Of a stretch of 12,944 bases of DNA, positions 11,860 through 12,944 are shown one piece after another (the first letter of the stretch is position 1; every line of letters starts with the position of its first letter). The stretch spans positions 1-12,944 of the forward strand of contig JAEUSA010000077.1 in NCBI GenBank assembly GCA_016788945.1. The letters run 5' to 3'. Both the position numbers and the translations under genes were made by a program. The stretch comes from Leptospiraceae bacterium (GTDB lineage Bacteria > Spirochaetota > Leptospiria > Turneriellales > Turneriellaceae). The notes under the pieces were generated by a model that saw only the letters and a list, made by a program, of their open reading frames with translations, was not told the origin of the DNA and ran no database searches.

Positions 11860-12944
11860 TTATTGTTGCTCCTCAAGAATCCATTGTTCACGAAATATAC
11901 CCTTTCCTGTTCCACCGGTGAGACCGGTACTGCTGCCGCCGCCGGTTAATCCCTCTTTGCCCATTTTCGAAAGAACTACCTTTTTTGTTTTCAGATCGAT
12001 TAGACTATAACCTGCCATTTTTGCGCTCGCTTGAAAGGAACCCTGTAGTACGGATGGCGTATTGTATTCGCGCCGTGTCAGGTAAGATTTGATTTCGCTC
12101 ATCGAAGACTTGCTCAGAGTTTTTGCGACGCCCTTGAGCGCCGCCAGCGAACTTTTGCCGCCTAAATCCTTCATTTCATACGATTCACCATAGAACTCAA
12201 TATATGCGCATTGTCTGCCCTGCCATTCGGTTTCACCGTGAAACTGATAAGTCAGCAATAGTAAGGTCGCCGATGAAAGAGACGCGGGAGGCGTGCCGGA
12301 TGTATAAGTATAGACGGTTTTTTGCTCCGTGTAGCCTGATATTTCCCATTGGTCGCCCGTGTGCAGTGTGCGGTTTGGAAAGATTGGAAGCGCAGGAATA
12401 TTCACGCCGATAACCGCATCGGTATCGATGTTGCGGATCGCGAGGAAATCACCCTGCGTTTTTCCCGTAATATGGCCTTTCATATTCATAAAAGCAACGG
12501 TAGCTTTTAGGCGGCTCTTTTCTTCGAGATTGCCGCTGAATATGCCATTCTGCTGCGTTAGGCGCACAGTTCCCGAATAATCCGTTTCTGACTGCATATC
12601 TGCCGCATCGACGATGACACCCCCTTTGCCGGTCTCTTGATAAGTCGCCGATTGCAGTGTTATCTGCTTGGTCGTGCGGTGTTTTTCGCGCAGAGGCGTA
12701 CCAAGGGCGTCGTTTATATTACCGACATTGCGCAGCATCTTGAGAGCATACGAGGCTTGCGTGCTGTTTGCATTGAGCTGTAGCGATAAGCGCGCGGGTT
12801 TGACAGTTCTGTTGTAATCTACGGGAAAAACTTCCCACAGCGGTTCAACAGAAAGCCATTTAAGAACAGATTGCTGGCCGCGCAACTCATGGCCGTCAGA
12901 CATGGGCAGCGTCGTAAAACAGGCCTGGGAAAAGAAGAATGCTA
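11860..12944 (-). CDS. Lipoprotein of unknown function, 5' end outside window
   Basis: The frame stays open to the right edge. The ATG at 12901-12903 is not the start: the codons before it read AFFFSQACFTTLP, the end of a signal peptide with a lipobox-like SQAC (Cys codon at 12919-12921). The protein is thus probably a lipoprotein whose first residues lie beyond the window, with about 353 mature residues. The body shows many beta-strand-like, Thr/Ser-rich runs (YSGTVRLTQQNGIFSGNLEEKS..., HTGDQWEISGYTEQKTVYTYT, TLLLLTYQFHGETEWQGRQCAYIEFYGE). The stretch HTGDQW...CAYIEFYGE recalls proteins that measure or carry hydrophobic molecules, but I cannot assign a family. A Gly/Ser/Thr-rich, imperfectly repeated linker (GLTGGGSSTGLTGGTG) lies near the C-terminus. 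It is the first visible gene of the envelope operon, and its TAA touches the ATG of the CsgG-like gene. Confidence 0.65.
   Translation of the reverse strand, partial: AFFFSQACFTTLPMSDGHELRGQQSVLKWLSVEPLWEVFPVDYNRTVKPARLSLQLNANSTQASYALKMLRNVGNINDALGTPLREKHRTTKQITLQSATYQETGKGGVIVDAADMQSETDYSGTVRLTQQNGIFSGNLEEKSRLKATVAFMNMKGHITGKTQGDFLAIRNIDTDAVIGVNIPALPIFPNRTLHTGDQWEISGYTEQKTVYTYTSGTPPASLSSATLLLLTYQFHGETEWQGRQCAYIEFYGESYEMKDLGGKSSLAALKGVAKTLSKSSMSEIKSYLTRREYNTPSVLQGSFQASAKMAGYSLIDLKTKKVVLSKMGKEGLTGGGSSTGLTGGTGKGIFREQWILEEQQ
11869..11874 (-). promoter_or_regulatory. Ribosome binding site of the CsgG-like gene
   Basis: GAGGAG on the minus strand, nine bases before ATG 11859 and inside the last codons of the upstream lipoprotein gene. 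It is one of the best Shine-Dalgarno matches in the window and supports both the start and coupled expression. Confidence 0.65.

Noticed and set aside
11420..12010. Plus-strand open frame of 196 codons
   Set aside because: Spans the junction of two well-supported minus-strand genes and has no motif of its own.
12901..12903. ATG as start of the right-edge lipoprotein gene
   Set aside because: The frame upstream encodes a signal-peptide end with SQAC, so the true start is outside the window.

Overview
The window reads as one piece of an ordinary bacterial chromosome of moderate GC content (a little over half by eye). It is densely coded, with no tRNA, rRNA, insertion sequence or CRISPR array. 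I infer a Gram-negative spirochaete of the Leptospira/Turneriella/Leptonema group. The reasons are several exported envelope proteins (one with a lipobox, one probable outer-membrane barrel), generally weak ribosome binding sites, and a small protein that resembles the DUF1564 family, known to me mainly from Leptospiraceae. This assignment is an inference and could be wrong.

Layout. Bases 1-1532 (+) hold a molybdenum-cofactor cluster: the tail of moaE, then mobA, then a moeB/thiF-type adenylyltransferase, each overlapping the next. Converging on it from the minus strand are a small exported protein with a C-terminal SH3-like region (1539-2231) and a CitE/HpcH-type lyase (2371-3354), separated by a strong hairpin. 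A short gap follows, then a small DUF1564-like, possibly ribbon-helix-helix protein (3571-4002, +). Next is an exported protein with a proline-rich linker, an Fn3-like domain and an endonuclease/exonuclease/phosphatase domain (4015-5316, -).

The most interesting part is 5419-10334 (+). A 1172-residue protein joins an N-terminal PTS EIIA domain of the fructose/Ntr type, with its phospho-accepting His, to a complete P-type ATPase of the Na,K-ATPase-like (P2C) class. The ATPase also carries an extra basic segment of roughly 85 residues between membrane helices 8 and 9. Just downstream, probably in the same transcript, is an exported S41/CtpA-type protein with a PDZ domain in which both residues of the Ser/Lys catalytic dyad are replaced, so it is a probable pseudoprotease. 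Together they suggest a cation pump whose activity is tied to PTS phosphorylation state, with an envelope partner. That link is inference.

The right end (10412-12944, -) is a tightly coupled three-gene operon for the cell envelope. In transcription order it encodes a lipoprotein (5' end outside the window), a CsgG/LpoB-like exported protein, and a probable outer-membrane beta-barrel protein. The stop and start codons abut or overlap at both junctions.
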